NCBI RefSeq assembly: GCF_003051055.1
Contig: NZ_QAON01000001.1
Span: forward strand, 434,001 to 498,000
DNA length: 64,000 nucleotides
Reading direction: 5' to 3'
DNA from: Agitococcus lubricus
Lineage (GTDB): Bacteria > Pseudomonadota > Gammaproteobacteria > Pseudomonadales > Moraxellaceae
This document shows, piece by piece, positions 16,045 through 27,496 of the stretch; the first letter of the stretch is position 1; every line of letters begins with the position of its first letter. A program made the position numbers and the translations under genes. The notes under the pieces were generated by a model. The model ran no database searches. It worked only from the letters and a program-made list of their open reading frames with translations, and was not told the DNA's origin.

Positions 16045-18871
16045 ATGCCACAGTCATTACCCAGCTTACAAGTCAGTTTATTAAACGATACAGGTGTTTC
16101 GGCAACTGACCGTCTGACACAAGATTCACGTCTGAAGTTTACTGGCCTTGTAGAGGGCGGGACGGTGCAATACAGCACCAATGGACAAGTGTGGACAGCG
16201 ACCGCGCCTGATGCAAAGCAAGGGCTGAACACAGTTTATGTACGTCAAATAGACGCGGTAGGCGACTACTCGGCACACAGCATCATACAGTACACCTTTG
16301 ATAACATTGCCCCGACAGCCAGTTTAGTGATTAACCTACGTAATGACACGGGGGTTTCGGGCGACCTCGTGACCCGAGAAGGTGCTTTAGTTGTGACCAA
16401 TGTTGGGTCTGGCAACCGCGTAGAATATAGCAACAACAACCTGACATGGACAACGAGCCAGCCTACGGTGGTCGAAGGCATGAACACCGTCTATATCCGC
16501 CAAGTAGATAATGCGGGTAATGGCTCGCCAGTACAAACGTATGACTTTGTGTTTGACAGTAAAGCGATACCACCAATCGTTGCCTTAATCCATGACACAG
16601 GCAGTTCAGCGAGCGACCGCGTGACGAATGATGCCCGTTTAAGCGTCACAGGCACAGAATCTGGCGCCACGATTCAATACAGCAAAGACGGCGTGACATG
16701 GGGCACAACCGCACCGACAGCAACCGAAGGCTTGAATGTTGTCTATGTGCGTCAGCTTGACGTGACAGGCAACACCTCCTCTGCCAACAAATTCAGTTTT
16801 TACTTTGACAGCAGCGCCCCGCAGGCGTTGAGCGTCAGCTTACTCAATGATGATGGTATTTCAAACACAGACAGCATCACCACCGACGCCCGTTTAAGAC
16901 TCACAGGCACCGAGAGTGGGGCTAAAGTGCAATACAGCGCCAATGGCCAAGACTGGCAAGACAGCGCCCCTGTTGCAGTGGAAGGCGCAAACACCGTCTA
17001 TGTACGTCAGACAGATGTCGCTGGGAATATCTCGCCCGTTGCCTCTATTAATTTTACCTTGGGTGCAGTGACCCCACCACCGCCACCTCCACCCGTGATT
17101 CCGCCAGCAGACTTAGTGATAGGTTTAGTACGAGACACTGGCGTTGCGGGTGACCTATTAACCCGTGATGGCAGTATCGCCGTCAGCAATGTTGGCCAAG
17201 GTAACCGACTAGAATACAGCAGCAACGGCACAGACTGGTCAGTCAATAAACCTGCGCTGGTTGAAGGCAGCAACACGGTGTATGTACGCCAAGTGAACAG
17301 TGCGGGCAATGCGTCGACAGGTCAAAGTATGAGCTTTGTCTTAGATAGAACAGTCTCTGCACCCATCGTCAGCTTATTAGAAGATACAGGCTCCTCAGCG
17401 AGCGATAGACGGACATCAAAAGGCCAGTTAGTCGTATCGGGTGTAGAAGCAGATGCGACGGTACAGTACAGTGTGAACGGTACGACATGGAGCACCACAC
17501 AACCTGTGGCGGTTGAAGGATTGAATCGCGTATTAGTCCGTCAAGTAGACAAAGCGGGGAATACAAGCCAACACGTTGTGTTTCAGTTTACGTTAGATAC
17601 CACGGCACCTGATGTGGCGTTGAACCTGAGTTTACGAAATGACACGGGGGTCGACGGCGACCTGATTAGTCGCAGTGGCGCTGTTTTGGTCAGAGGAGCG
17701 ACAGCAGGGAATCGGATTGAATACAGTGCGGATGGTATGGATTGGAGCATCAAACAACCGACCGCGCAAGAGGGAGCGAATACGGTTTGGGTGAGATTGG
17801 TCGATGTGGCGGGCAATGCCTCGTCGGGTCAGAAGCTAGACTTTATCATTGACACCAAAGCGGCAGTGCCTGAAGCGAAGTTGCTCAATGACAGTGGTGT
17901 CTTGGCAACGGACTTATTGACCAATGATGACCGTTTGTTAGTGAGTGGTTTAGAGTTGGGAGCTAAGGCGCAATACAGTACGAACAATAAAGACTGGAGT
18001 GATACGCCTGCTGTCAGTAGAGAGGGGTTAAATATTGTCTATGTACGTCAGATGGACATTGCGGGCAATATCTCCTCGGTAAAGAAGCTCAGTTATGTGT
18101 ATGACAGTCAAATTAGTGCTTTGCAATTAGCGCTTGTTGAAGACACAGGCTTGAGTAGCAGTGACCAAATTACCCGTCGCCCGATGGTGAGTGTGAGTGG
18201 CTTAGAGTCGGGAGCGAGTTGGCAGTATCAGGTCGATGGAGCAGGTAGTTGGATAACGGGCACAGGCAGCAGTTTTAACTTGGTCAGTGGTAGTCACCGC
18301 TATGTGGTACGTCACACCGACAAAGCGGGGAATGTAGTAGAAAGCAGTTTAACAGCGACCTTGGATACAACGGTTGATGCGGTACAGGTTGTTTTAACGG
18401 AAGACACGGGGATATCTGCGACGGATGGTATTAGCCAAGTAACGGAGTTAACGGTATCGAATATCGAAGACGGTGCGTTAGTAGAATACAGCACTGATGG
18501 CACGACATGGAGTCGCACTGCGCCAACGGCACAAGAGGGCAGTAATACCGTTTGGGTACGTCAGACGGACAAGGCGGGCAATGTGTCTGCGGCACAACAA
18601 CTACAGTTTGTCAAAGATACGCAGATACAAACCCCGAGCTTGAGCTTTACCGATACAGGCGCGAGTGACAGTGATGGCATTACGCGAGAACCCACCGTGA
18701 CGGTGAATGGTTTAGAGGCAGGGGCGAGTTGGCAGTATCAAGTTGACGGTGGGCTATGGCAAGATGGGGTTGGTAACAGCTTTAACTTAGTTGATGGTGT
18801 CCATAGTTATCTCGTTCGTCAAACGGATAAAGCAGGCAATGTCGCTACCAGTGCAGTGCTAAATGTAGAGT
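15941..18871 (+). repeat. Copy 1 of a 2.9-kb near-identical direct repeat (5' end of adhesin 1)
   Basis: The block begins at TATGTGCAATAATCACATTA about 100 bases upstream of the adhesin 1 start and continues through codon 943. Aligned with the block at 33434 (offset 17,493 throughout), differences I found by reading are at 15969, 15990 and 16524, then a cluster from 18717 onward. The translations are identical through residue 903. Upstream and downstream of the block the two loci differ strongly. Confidence 0.9.
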
Positions 18872-21800
18872 TTATTGGCAATCCTTCGACTATCTCCGTA
18901 CAAATGCTTGATAGTCAAGGCAATATTGTAGAAAACGGTGCAAGTAATGACCCGAATGCTGTCTTACGTTTAAGCGGTGACAGTACCGATATTTGGCAAT
19001 ATCGTTATATTGACCCTGTTGCAGGACGTGGTGAGTGGCAAGATGTATCGGGCAGTCAAGATGTTAATTTGACCGAAGGCGCGTATAACATTGAAACCCG
19101 CAAAATTGACATTGCAGGTAACTTTGTTTCTACCTTAACGCGGGTAAAAATTGATACCACGGTGCTGACACCGACCATGACTTTGGTCGAGGATACAGGC
19201 GAGTTAGGCGATAATATTTCCACTAATCCTGTGGTGGCTGTGGGTGGCTTAGAGGCAGGTTCTATTTGGGAAGTGCGTATTGACGATTCCCCTTATTGGA
19301 ATCAAACCACCTTAGACGGTAATAAATTCAAGTTAAGTGTTGGCACACATACCTACTATATTCGCCAAACCGACAAAGCAGGTAACGCCTCAGAGATTGG
19401 TGAGTATGTCTTTACGTATCAATCAGCCGTTGCCCAACCGATATTGGTCTTAGCGGATGACACAGGCGCACGCAATAACGATTTTATCAGTAGTAACAGC
19501 ACCGTTAACGTCACGGGGTTATTGCCTGATGCCATTTGGCAATATCAAATTGATGATAGTGGCGTATGGATAGACGGCACAGGTAGCAGCTTTGAGATGC
19601 TCACCGATGGTTTAGCCCACACCTATACCATTCGTCAACAATCTAACGGTTTGTGGAGTGAACCCAGCACGGTGGCTGGTGTGCGTTTTGACAACAGTAC
19701 CCCCAGCTCAGCCTTTGATATTACACTCGCCGCAGACAGTGGTGACTCTGCCAATGATGGTATTACCAACAATGGCCAAATGGTCATTAGTAATCTGGAA
19801 GTGGGTGCTCGTTTACAATACCGTATTGATGGCGGTGAGTGGCAAGGTGTTGAAATTAGCAATAGCACCATGAACTTATCGTTATTGGATGTCGGCACAC
19901 ATGATTATGACTTTAGACAAGTCGATACCGCAGGTAATGCCTCGGCAACTATTAGTCGTAGTTATACCTATATTAATGCTGATTTAGCCGCACCTAGCCT
20001 TGCCTTAGCCAATGATACAGGCGTTGAAGTGGATGATAGCTTAACTAGCAATGGCCAAATTAATGTCAGTTTGTCGGTGGTTGGCACAGGCGTATCTTGG
20101 CAGTATGAAGTCGATGGTAATGGCATTTGGCTCAATGGTGTAGGTACCAGTTTTACGGCACAAGCAGGTTTACACAGTTACAAAGTCCGTCAACTTGATG
20201 TGGCAGGTAATACCTCGCCTGTGAGTGACGCCTTAACGGTGGATTTTGACAACACAGCCCCCAGTTTTAGCTCAGCAACAACCGCCTCTGTGGTGGATGC
20301 AGACAGCGAACGCCAACAGTTAGTCAGTACCAGTACCGTACTGTATACGGCAACGGCTGAAGCGGGTGCTAGACTGTCGATGTTAGAAAACGATGTGTTT
20401 AACTTTAACGAAACCACAGGTGAATTAACGTTTAAACAAGCCGTGGGTTATCAAAGCAATGGTAATAACAGCTACACGGCAACCTTAAGTGCGATGGATG
20501 TGGCAGGCAACATCACCTTACAAACGGTCACTATTGATATCAATCGTACCAACATTAGTACACCAACCATTAACTTAGCCGAACCCAAAACAGGCATTAG
20601 TACTCTTGATTCCAGTTATATCAACCTAACCTTCAATGCTGACGGGACGATGTTTTATATTCGTAAAGACAGCAGCAATAACCTCTTCCTTTATAAAGCT
20701 AATGTTGATGGCAGCTTAGCGGCTGGTTTTACGCCTTATCACCTTACAAGTGTGTTGGCTAACGCTATGGACTCATTTAATTCATCACGTCCAAGTAGTA
20801 TTACAGTTGATGCCTCGGGTAAAATAATTCTTGGTTCTAGCTACGTCTTTGGCCGTCTTAATGCCGATGGTACGGCAGATACGTCTTTTGGTGTTAATGG
20901 TGTCGTGCAATTTAACCAAACAGCACCCACGGGTTTTGAGTATCGTTTATTTGCTTCGGAGTTAGATGGCCAAGGCCGTGCTTATTTTGTTGGCTCACAA
21001 ATTAACAATCAAGGTCATACCCAGACTCAAGATAGTTTATTGACCATTTATAATGCCAATGGCACGTTATTGTCATCAACGGTAATTAACTCGGCAGGGA
21101 CGAATAATTCTGACCGTTATACAAAGGTCTTGCCTGTTGGTAGTAATGCAGTTTATTTAGTCACTAAAGGCTTTTTTTATCCAGGCAGCACAGGCGGTAG
21201 TGAAAACGATTTTATTGTGCAAAAGTTTGTCAATGGCGCGGTTGATACCAGCTTTGCTACGAGTGGCAGGATTAATGTACCCGCCACGTCTAACCCCGAT
21301 GATTATAATAATATTGTCACCGATGCTTTAGGTCGTCTGATTATTAGCCAACCGAATGGCTCAGCAATTAAGTTTTACCGTTACAACACCAATGGCAGTT
21401 TAGACACGACTTTTGCCAGTTTGGGCGTATTTACCTTAAATAACGTTTCTAACGACCGTATTCAAGTGATGGCAGATAATTCCTTATATCTTCATGTCAC
21501 TAACAATTCTACAGGCAAAACCGAATTACGCCATTTACTAAATACAGGTGCATTAGATACTGCGTTTGGTACGTCAGGTGTGTTTGTTGACCCCACCAGC
21601 TCAATTAACGATGTACACGTTAATCAAAACAATCAGTTGCATTATGTTGCTTCTAACCAAATCCATCATCTCAATATTATTAACGGTAAACCTGTTTATA
21701 ACAACGATTTTGGTAATGTTGCTTTAACTTACAATGAAGGTAATCGCCCGATTGGTTTACTCAGTGCCGCAGGTACGATGTCCGATTCTGACGCTGTTAC

Positions 21801-24800
21801 TACCAACTATGCAGGGGTCAGTGTGACCATTGCGCGTCAAGGTGGCGCAAATAGTGATGATGTGTTTGGCGCACGTGGTCAGTTAGTGTTTGGTGAAGAC
21901 GGTAGTTTATTATGGAATGGTCAACTGGTTGGTACAGTCAGCCAACATAATGGCACATTGACTTTAGTGTTTAATAACGTGGTTAATCAAAGCATTGTCG
22001 AAGGGGTGACACATGCCATTACCTATCGCAATACCAACCAGCAACTGTTAACTGGCCAAATTAAGTTGGCGTGGACAATCAACGATAATGACCCAACAGG
22101 GGCAAAATCGGCCACTGCTTTACAAACCGTCAACTTGGTTAATGATAATGCCGATGTAGGTGACAGCCAATTTACCGCTACGGTCAATAATACTACAGTT
22201 AACTTACACAGTATGATTCAAGTCGATGGCAAATATTATTATGTCATTGACTCTTATCCAGACTATAGTGGCCATGACCATTTAGATAATTTCTTTAATA
22301 ATGGTCAAGATACCACTGTGAGTGCACGCACAGCACAGCAAACGGATGGCACCGTCTTTAAGTTATTAACCAGTGCCGAAATTGACAGTCTAATGGCTCA
22401 TTCGACGATTGTTAATAACGCGTTTTGGTCTAATTTATTTCAGTCACAAATTAGCTCCGATAACACTAGGATTATACGAGGAGTATGGTCGGCAGACTTG
22501 GGTGAGTACTCAGACACACATTTGTTCAAAGCAGACTATACGGATAATCAATTTCTTAGCAGCTTTGACCAAGACGATTTTACTCGTTTTGCCATTGTCG
22601 AAGTCACGCCAAGTGCCAATCCACCTGCCGCTTATACCGAGCCAACACTCAAACTAATTACCGATAATGGTGATAGTGATACCGACCGTATTACTTCGGA
22701 TGGCCGTTTCCAAGTGATTGGCTTAAACAGTGGTTTGCCTTATGAGTTATCAACAGACGGTGGCCAAACATGGGTAGCACAAGCCGCTGGTAATTTGATT
22801 ATTGATGTGCCAGCAGGCTCGTATAAAGTAGGTGATATTCGGGTTCGTCAAACCGATTCGGGTGGTTTTGTCGATACCATTATCAGCAATAACACCTATA
22901 AAATTGACAAAAACATCAAAGCAATCGGCTTGTTCAATGACCAAGGTCTAAAATTAACTGACGGTATTACCGCCGATGGCCGTGTGGTTATCAATGGTTT
23001 AGATAACAACCTACCGTATGAATACAGTGTTGATGGCGGTGATAATTGGCAAACAGGTGGCCAATTAGCCAATGGTCAATTTGGTTTTACCTTAGCTTTA
23101 GGCACTTATGCGGCGCGTTCGGTGATTATTCGTCAAACGGACGAAAATGGCTTAACCAGTTTTGCACGTAATACTTCCACCTATCAAATTGATAATGTCG
23201 TAGGTCAAGGCAAAATTACCTTAGTCAGTGATAATGGCGACAGTAACACCGATTATGTGACCTCAGACCGCCGTTTGTTTGTGTCGGGTTTGCGTGCAGG
23301 TGCAGACTTTGAGTACAGCTTAAATAATGGTGGCTCGTGGACAACGGTGACTGGCAACCTTTACTCCGAAGCAATACTGCCCGTTCCGCAGGGTAGTTAT
23401 GCCGCTAATCAAATTCAAGTACGTCAAACCGATAGCACAACAGGCTTTACTACCATCGTTAGCCATGACCATGCCTTTTTAATTGATACCACCGTCAAGA
23501 GCATTGATTTATTTAATGACCAAGGTTTAAGCACCCGCGATAACATCTCTGCCGATGGTCGTATTGTTGCCAAAGGTTTTAACACCGCCTTAGCCTATCA
23601 ATATAGCACTGATGGCAGTACATGGCTCACAGGTACTAAAGTGGGCGATGAGTTCATTTTTAGCTTGAGTGCAGGCACGTATGCGGCTAATCAAATTCAA
23701 GTACGTCAAACCGATGCCAATAATTTAACCACGATTGCTCGTTCAACCAGCAGTATTACCATTAGCCCAACAGCCGCACAGGGCGCAATCAGTTTGTCGG
23801 TTGACAGTGGTTCGAGTAACACCGATAACATTACCAATGTCGGACGTATTTCGGTAACGGGTTTACGCGGTGGCTTGGCGTGGCAGTACCGCCTGAATGG
23901 TGGTGCATGGCAAGAAGGGACAGTGTCTAGCACCGATATACAGACCTTAAATTTACCTCAAGGTAGTTATGGTCTGAATCAAATTCAAGTACGCCAAACC
24001 GATACCAATGGTTTTGTGACCACATTAAGCAATGCAAGCGCATATACCGTTGACCAAAGTATTGCCACTGCCAATATCACCCTCGTGAATGACAGTGGTT
24101 ATAGCAATACCGACTTATTAACCGCCGATGGTCGGGTACGTTTTAATATTACAGGCACATTAGCCGATGGTGATACATGGAGCTACTCTGTAGATAATGG
24201 CACCACGTGGCAATATGGCAGCGGTACAACGGCAACCATTAGCTTGGCAAATGGCAGTTATGCTGCCCAGTCTATTCGGGTCAAAGTAGTTGATGTGGCA
24301 GGTAATGCCTCAACCGCCAGTTTTGATAAACGTTTGGTGGTTGATAACACCGATGTTAGCGCGCCAGTCTTTACTAGCCAAACGCAGTCAGCAACCTTCG
24401 ACCGTGATGGTACAGGCAGTGCCAAAGTACCTACAGACCGTGTGGTGCATACCGTTACTGCGACAGATGCCAATAGTGTGTATTACAGTTTGTCTGGTAC
24501 ACACGCGCATTTGTTTAACATCAATAGCAATGGTCAAATTAAGTTTAACAATGAGACTAATTTGAGCAATGCCCAAGGCGACCGTTATCAACTGACCATT
24601 AATGCGGTGGATGCCTTTAATAACAGTAGCTCACAAAATGTATCTATATTGGTACGTGACACACTACACTTAACCGCTAAATCCACGAAACGTGCTTTCG
24701 AACAGATTAGACGTAGCGATGATTTGACCTTAACGTTTAATCAAGATATTGCCTTTAACCCCACAGGCGAAATTTTATTAAACGACCGTAAACTGGATAT

Positions 24801-27471
24801 CAATGACCCAACACAAGTCATCATTCAGGGTAATAAGTTAATTATCCAAAGCAATAATTTGTCCGAAGGCTATCACATCATTAAGGTTTATAGAGGGATT
24901 AAAGCCCTCGATACCGATGCCACATGGAGCACTTCATGGAATGACCCGATTGGCTTTTCGTTGAGTAGTGATGTGGGTTATATCAAACATCGCATGACGC
25001 CCGAAGATAGTTTTGAGGTTAAAACACAGGATGGCTCTGAGCAAGGCACAGTGGCTATTTTAGGTGATGTCAACGGTGATGGTATTGACGATTGGGCGGT
25101 GTCTTATGCTAAAGGCGACAGCTTAGGCCGTAGTGATAATGGCAAAATTTATGTAGTTTATGGCCGTACCGATGGTGTGGCACCTAACTTAGCCAATGTT
25201 GCAAACGGACAAGGCGGGTACTTAATTTCGGGGCATAGCAGTGGCGACAACGCAGGTGGCCTCATTTCGGCCGCAGGCGATGTTAACGCCGATGGTTTGC
25301 AAGATTTGCTTATTCATGCCAAAGGCGCAAATGGTGGTCAAGGTAAAGGTTATATTATTTATGGCCGCACCAATGCGACTAACTTAGACTTGGGTATTGT
25401 GGATAATAATTCCAGTTATGGCCGTGTTTACAACAACAGTATTGTCGATTCTTTTGATGCCATTGGTGACATTAATAGTGACGGATATGATGATGTGGCG
25501 CATAGCCGCGCGCAAATTAACCGTACCACCGTGGTTGATGAAATTATCACCACTAAATCACGTTTTACCGTGAATGGTCAAATTCGTGTGCAAGCAGATT
25601 GGTTGGCTTTTGCGGCTGATTGGGTCGAAGTCGGTGCAACTGTGGCCGCCTTTTTTGACGACCCCGAGTCTGCACTCATCGAAACGGCCGCCGAATTACC
25701 AGATATCATTAAATCTCAAACCAACAATGATGCTGAGCAAGATATAGACCCCATCGAAGAGGCGTTCTTTAATCAGTTAGAAGAGCTGACAGGCAAATTA
25801 GTTAAAAACGAGGCAGTCACCGAAAAAATCGTTGATTTCTCCTTTAAACAAACCGCAGGTGGTGGGGGAGGTAATCTTATTACTCCACCAAGTGATATTG
25901 TCTATACCACAACATTTACTGTAGAAAGAACCCTAAAAAGCATTTATCGCACCACAACCGATCAATATGGTACAGGTGAAGCGAAGATTGAATTGGGGGG
26001 CGCAAACGGTAACTCTGGTACACGTGAAGTGACAGGCAATATCAATGCGCAACAGTTAGGTATCCAAGTCACTTCCTTGGGTGATATCAACGGTGATGGT
26101 CGTGCTGACTTTGGTATTTTGGACTTGGGTTCAGGTGGTGTCATGCCACGTTTTAACATCATTTTGGGCAACAAAAACATCACCAATATCTACAGTGTCA
26201 ATTTAGCCAAAGGTGAAGGCGGCTTCCAAATCATTGACCCTTCGCAAACAGAAAAAGCTGAAGGTAAAGGCCAAGTTAAAGGTTTGGGTGATATTAATGG
26301 TGATGGGGTGAATGATTTTGCCATCACTACTGATGGTCAACAAACCAATTCGTACATTGTGTATGGCCGTGTGGGCATGAACGGTGTCGATTTGAACCAA
26401 GTTGCCGCAGGCAATGGTGGCTTTAAGTTGGCTGGCAAACTGCGTGGCATGGCTACTAATGTCGAAGCGGTGGGTGACTTTAATGGTGACGGTTTAGACG
26501 ATTTTGTCTTTTATCAAACTTATAATGGCAATATCAATCCAGAAACCAAAATTATGGTGATGGTCTATGGTAGTCAAAACGGACTCCCTGCTAATTTTGA
26601 ATTTTCTGATGAAAACATGGGTAAAGGCGAAAAAGGCTTTGTGATTAAAGGCGATTTTAGCACCTATCAAAGTGGCTTCTCTAATATCAATCCCATCTCT
26701 GCGGGCGATATTAACGGTGATGGTTTAAGTGACCTGATTATCCGTAGTGCCAATGGAGATACCTTGTTCTTAATGGGGTCAACCACTAACGGCCATTATT
26801 CACAAGTCAGAGCAGACCAAGCAGGCACAACAGGTAATGACACTATTGTTTCAGCAGGCAAACAGCAAATTGTCACAGGTTTAGGTAACGATACCGTCAC
26901 CACCAATGGCGCAGATGTGGTGTTGATGGGGGCAGGTAATGACCGTGCTATCCTTAGTAGTAGTACCATCAATGCTTTATATGCAGGCATGGGTAGTGGC
27001 GGCAATACCGACCAACTCTCGCGTTTAGATGGCGGTGCAGGCTTTGATGTATTAGCTTTAAGTGGGGGAGTGAGCCTAGACTTTACGCGTATTAGCAATA
27101 AAGCCCTAGACTTAGAAGGCCTACGTGAGCGTGTAGACGGTTTTGAAAAAATCGACCTTGCTACTGATACGGCTGCTAATGGTCTCAAATTAAACTTAAT
27201 AGATGTGTTAGACATTGCCGATAGCAATATTGCCAATACCAACAATGGTTGGAGCAATATCAGTGGTTCGAGCTTGTCGAGTTTAGTAGCCAAACATCAA
27301 CTGGTGGTGGCAGGTGCTAACAATGACACCGTGACTATTCGTGGCAGTGAATGGTCAAACAGTGGCACAACGGTACGCGATAGCAACGGCGAGTTATACA
27401 GTGTTTATAATGGTCAAGGTGCAGCCGCACAGTTGTTGATTGATAAAGATATGATTATCTCGATTATCTGA
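16045..27471 (+). CDS. Giant repeat adhesin 1, probable type I secretion substrate
   Basis: The protein has 3808 residues. The ATG at 16045 has AAGGTG 6 bases before it; an upstream TTG at 16003 has no such support. There is no signal peptide. Residues 1-940 and beyond are Ig-like repeats of about 86-100 residues with signatures DTG..(A/S)(T/S)D and VYVRQ.D.AGN, interrupted by a proline hinge (342-353). A cadherin-like segment (about 1405-1503) precedes delta-60/beta-propeller-like repeats (about 1529-1892; DTSFG.NGVV). A GNRPIGLL domain (about 1896-2020) follows, then six alternating Ig-like units (about 2201-2772) and FG-GAP repeats (about 3006-3576; GDVNGDGIDDWAV). A short RTX-like part (GLGNDT, GAGNDR; about 3596-3636) and a hydrophobic C-terminus (LLIDKDMIISII) fit a type I secretion signal. 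Surface adhesion is inferred. No LapA-type retention module is evident. Confidence 0.85.
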   Translation: MPQSLPSLQVSLLNDTGVSATDRLTQDSRLKFTGLVEGGTVQYSTNGQVWTATAPDAKQGLNTVYVRQIDAVGDYSAHSIIQYTFDNIAPTASLVINLRNDTGVSGDLVTREGALVVTNVGSGNRVEYSNNNLTWTTSQPTVVEGMNTVYIRQVDNAGNGSPVQTYDFVFDSKAIPPIVALIHDTGSSASDRVTNDARLSVTGTESGATIQYSKDGVTWGTTAPTATEGLNVVYVRQLDVTGNTSSANKFSFYFDSSAPQALSVSLLNDDGISNTDSITTDARLRLTGTESGAKVQYSANGQDWQDSAPVAVEGANTVYVRQTDVAGNISPVASINFTLGAVTPPPPPPPVIPPADLVIGLVRDTGVAGDLLTRDGSIAVSNVGQGNRLEYSSNGTDWSVNKPALVEGSNTVYVRQVNSAGNASTGQSMSFVLDRTVSAPIVSLLEDTGSSASDRRTSKGQLVVSGVEADATVQYSVNGTTWSTTQPVAVEGLNRVLVRQVDKAGNTSQHVVFQFTLDTTAPDVALNLSLRNDTGVDGDLISRSGAVLVRGATAGNRIEYSADGMDWSIKQPTAQEGANTVWVRLVDVAGNASSGQKLDFIIDTKAAVPEAKLLNDSGVLATDLLTNDDRLLVSGLELGAKAQYSTNNKDWSDTPAVSREGLNIVYVRQMDIAGNISSVKKLSYVYDSQISALQLALVEDTGLSSSDQITRRPMVSVSGLESGASWQYQVDGAGSWITGTGSSFNLVSGSHRYVVRHTDKAGNVVESSLTATLDTTVDAVQVVLTEDTGISATDGISQVTELTVSNIEDGALVEYSTDGTTWSRTAPTAQEGSNTVWVRQTDKAGNVSAAQQLQFVKDTQIQTPSLSFTDTGASDSDGITREPTVTVNGLEAGASWQYQVDGGLWQDGVGNSFNLVDGVHSYLVRQTDKAGNVATSAVLNVEFIGNPSTISVQMLDSQGNIVENGASNDPNAVLRLSGDSTDIWQYRYIDPVAGRGEWQDVSGSQDVNLTEGAYNIETRKIDIAGNFVSTLTRVKIDTTVLTPTMTLVEDTGELGDNISTNPVVAVGGLEAGSIWEVRIDDSPYWNQTTLDGNKFKLSVGTHTYYIRQTDKAGNASEIGEYVFTYQSAVAQPILVLADDTGARNNDFISSNSTVNVTGLLPDAIWQYQIDDSGVWIDGTGSSFEMLTDGLAHTYTIRQQSNGLWSEPSTVAGVRFDNSTPSSAFDITLAADSGDSANDGITNNGQMVISNLEVGARLQYRIDGGEWQGVEISNSTMNLSLLDVGTHDYDFRQVDTAGNASATISRSYTYINADLAAPSLALANDTGVEVDDSLTSNGQINVSLSVVGTGVSWQYEVDGNGIWLNGVGTSFTAQAGLHSYKVRQLDVAGNTSPVSDALTVDFDNTAPSFSSATTASVVDADSERQQLVSTSTVLYTATAEAGARLSMLENDVFNFNETTGELTFKQAVGYQSNGNNSYTATLSAMDVAGNITLQTVTIDINRTNISTPTINLAEPKTGISTLDSSYINLTFNADGTMFYIRKDSSNNLFLYKANVDGSLAAGFTPYHLTSVLANAMDSFNSSRPSSITVDASGKIILGSSYVFGRLNADGTADTSFGVNGVVQFNQTAPTGFEYRLFASELDGQGRAYFVGSQINNQGHTQTQDSLLTIYNANGTLLSSTVINSAGTNNSDRYTKVLPVGSNAVYLVTKGFFYPGSTGGSENDFIVQKFVNGAVDTSFATSGRINVPATSNPDDYNNIVTDALGRLIISQPNGSAIKFYRYNTNGSLDTTFASLGVFTLNNVSNDRIQVMADNSLYLHVTNNSTGKTELRHLLNTGALDTAFGTSGVFVDPTSSINDVHVNQNNQLHYVASNQIHHLNIINGKPVYNNDFGNVALTYNEGNRPIGLLSAAGTMSDSDAVTTNYAGVSVTIARQGGANSDDVFGARGQLVFGEDGSLLWNGQLVGTVSQHNGTLTLVFNNVVNQSIVEGVTHAITYRNTNQQLLTGQIKLAWTINDNDPTGAKSATALQTVNLVNDNADVGDSQFTATVNNTTVNLHSMIQVDGKYYYVIDSYPDYSGHDHLDNFFNNGQDTTVSARTAQQTDGTVFKLLTSAEIDSLMAHSTIVNNAFWSNLFQSQISSDNTRIIRGVWSADLGEYSDTHLFKADYTDNQFLSSFDQDDFTRFAIVEVTPSANPPAAYTEPTLKLITDNGDSDTDRITSDGRFQVIGLNSGLPYELSTDGGQTWVAQAAGNLIIDVPAGSYKVGDIRVRQTDSGGFVDTIISNNTYKIDKNIKAIGLFNDQGLKLTDGITADGRVVINGLDNNLPYEYSVDGGDNWQTGGQLANGQFGFTLALGTYAARSVIIRQTDENGLTSFARNTSTYQIDNVVGQGKITLVSDNGDSNTDYVTSDRRLFVSGLRAGADFEYSLNNGGSWTTVTGNLYSEAILPVPQGSYAANQIQVRQTDSTTGFTTIVSHDHAFLIDTTVKSIDLFNDQGLSTRDNISADGRIVAKGFNTALAYQYSTDGSTWLTGTKVGDEFIFSLSAGTYAANQIQVRQTDANNLTTIARSTSSITISPTAAQGAISLSVDSGSSNTDNITNVGRISVTGLRGGLAWQYRLNGGAWQEGTVSSTDIQTLNLPQGSYGLNQIQVRQTDTNGFVTTLSNASAYTVDQSIATANITLVNDSGYSNTDLLTADGRVRFNITGTLADGDTWSYSVDNGTTWQYGSGTTATISLANGSYAAQSIRVKVVDVAGNASTASFDKRLVVDNTDVSAPVFTSQTQSATFDRDGTGSAKVPTDRVVHTVTATDANSVYYSLSGTHAHLFNINSNGQIKFNNETNLSNAQGDRYQLTINAVDAFNNSSSQNVSILVRDTLHLTAKSTKRAFEQIRRSDDLTLTFNQDIAFNPTGEILLNDRKLDINDPTQVIIQGNKLIIQSNNLSEGYHIIKVYRGIKALDTDATWSTSWNDPIGFSLSSDVGYIKHRMTPEDSFEVKTQDGSEQGTVAILGDVNGDGIDDWAVSYAKGDSLGRSDNGKIYVVYGRTDGVAPNLANVANGQGGYLISGHSSGDNAGGLISAAGDVNADGLQDLLIHAKGANGGQGKGYIIYGRTNATNLDLGIVDNNSSYGRVYNNSIVDSFDAIGDINSDGYDDVAHSRAQINRTTVVDEIITTKSRFTVNGQIRVQADWLAFAADWVEVGATVAAFFDDPESALIETAAELPDIIKSQTNNDAEQDIDPIEEAFFNQLEELTGKLVKNEAVTEKIVDFSFKQTAGGGGGNLITPPSDIVYTTTFTVERTLKSIYRTTTDQYGTGEAKIELGGANGNSGTREVTGNINAQQLGIQVTSLGDINGDGRADFGILDLGSGGVMPRFNIILGNKNITNIYSVNLAKGEGGFQIIDPSQTEKAEGKGQVKGLGDINGDGVNDFAITTDGQQTNSYIVYGRVGMNGVDLNQVAAGNGGFKLAGKLRGMATNVEAVGDFNGDGLDDFVFYQTYNGNINPETKIMVMVYGSQNGLPANFEFSDENMGKGEKGFVIKGDFSTYQSGFSNINPISAGDINGDGLSDLIIRSANGDTLFLMGSTTNGHYSQVRADQAGTTGNDTIVSAGKQQIVTGLGNDTVTTNGADVVLMGAGNDRAILSSSTINALYAGMGSGGNTDQLSRLDGGAGFDVLALSGGVSLDFTRISNKALDLEGLRERVDGFEKIDLATDTAANGLKLNLIDVLDIADSNIANTNNGWSNISGSSLSSLVAKHQLVVAGANNDTVTIRGSEWSNSGTTVRDSNGELYSVYNGQGAAAQLLIDKDMIISII

Positions 27472-27496
27472 TAAGCACAGAGGGATATTGCGCAAA

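Noticed and set aside
16023-27293. Many antisense open frames inside both adhesin genes
   Set aside because: They mirror the repeat pattern of the sense gene, have no ribosome-binding sites and repeat between the two copies. They are by-products of repetitive coding DNA.
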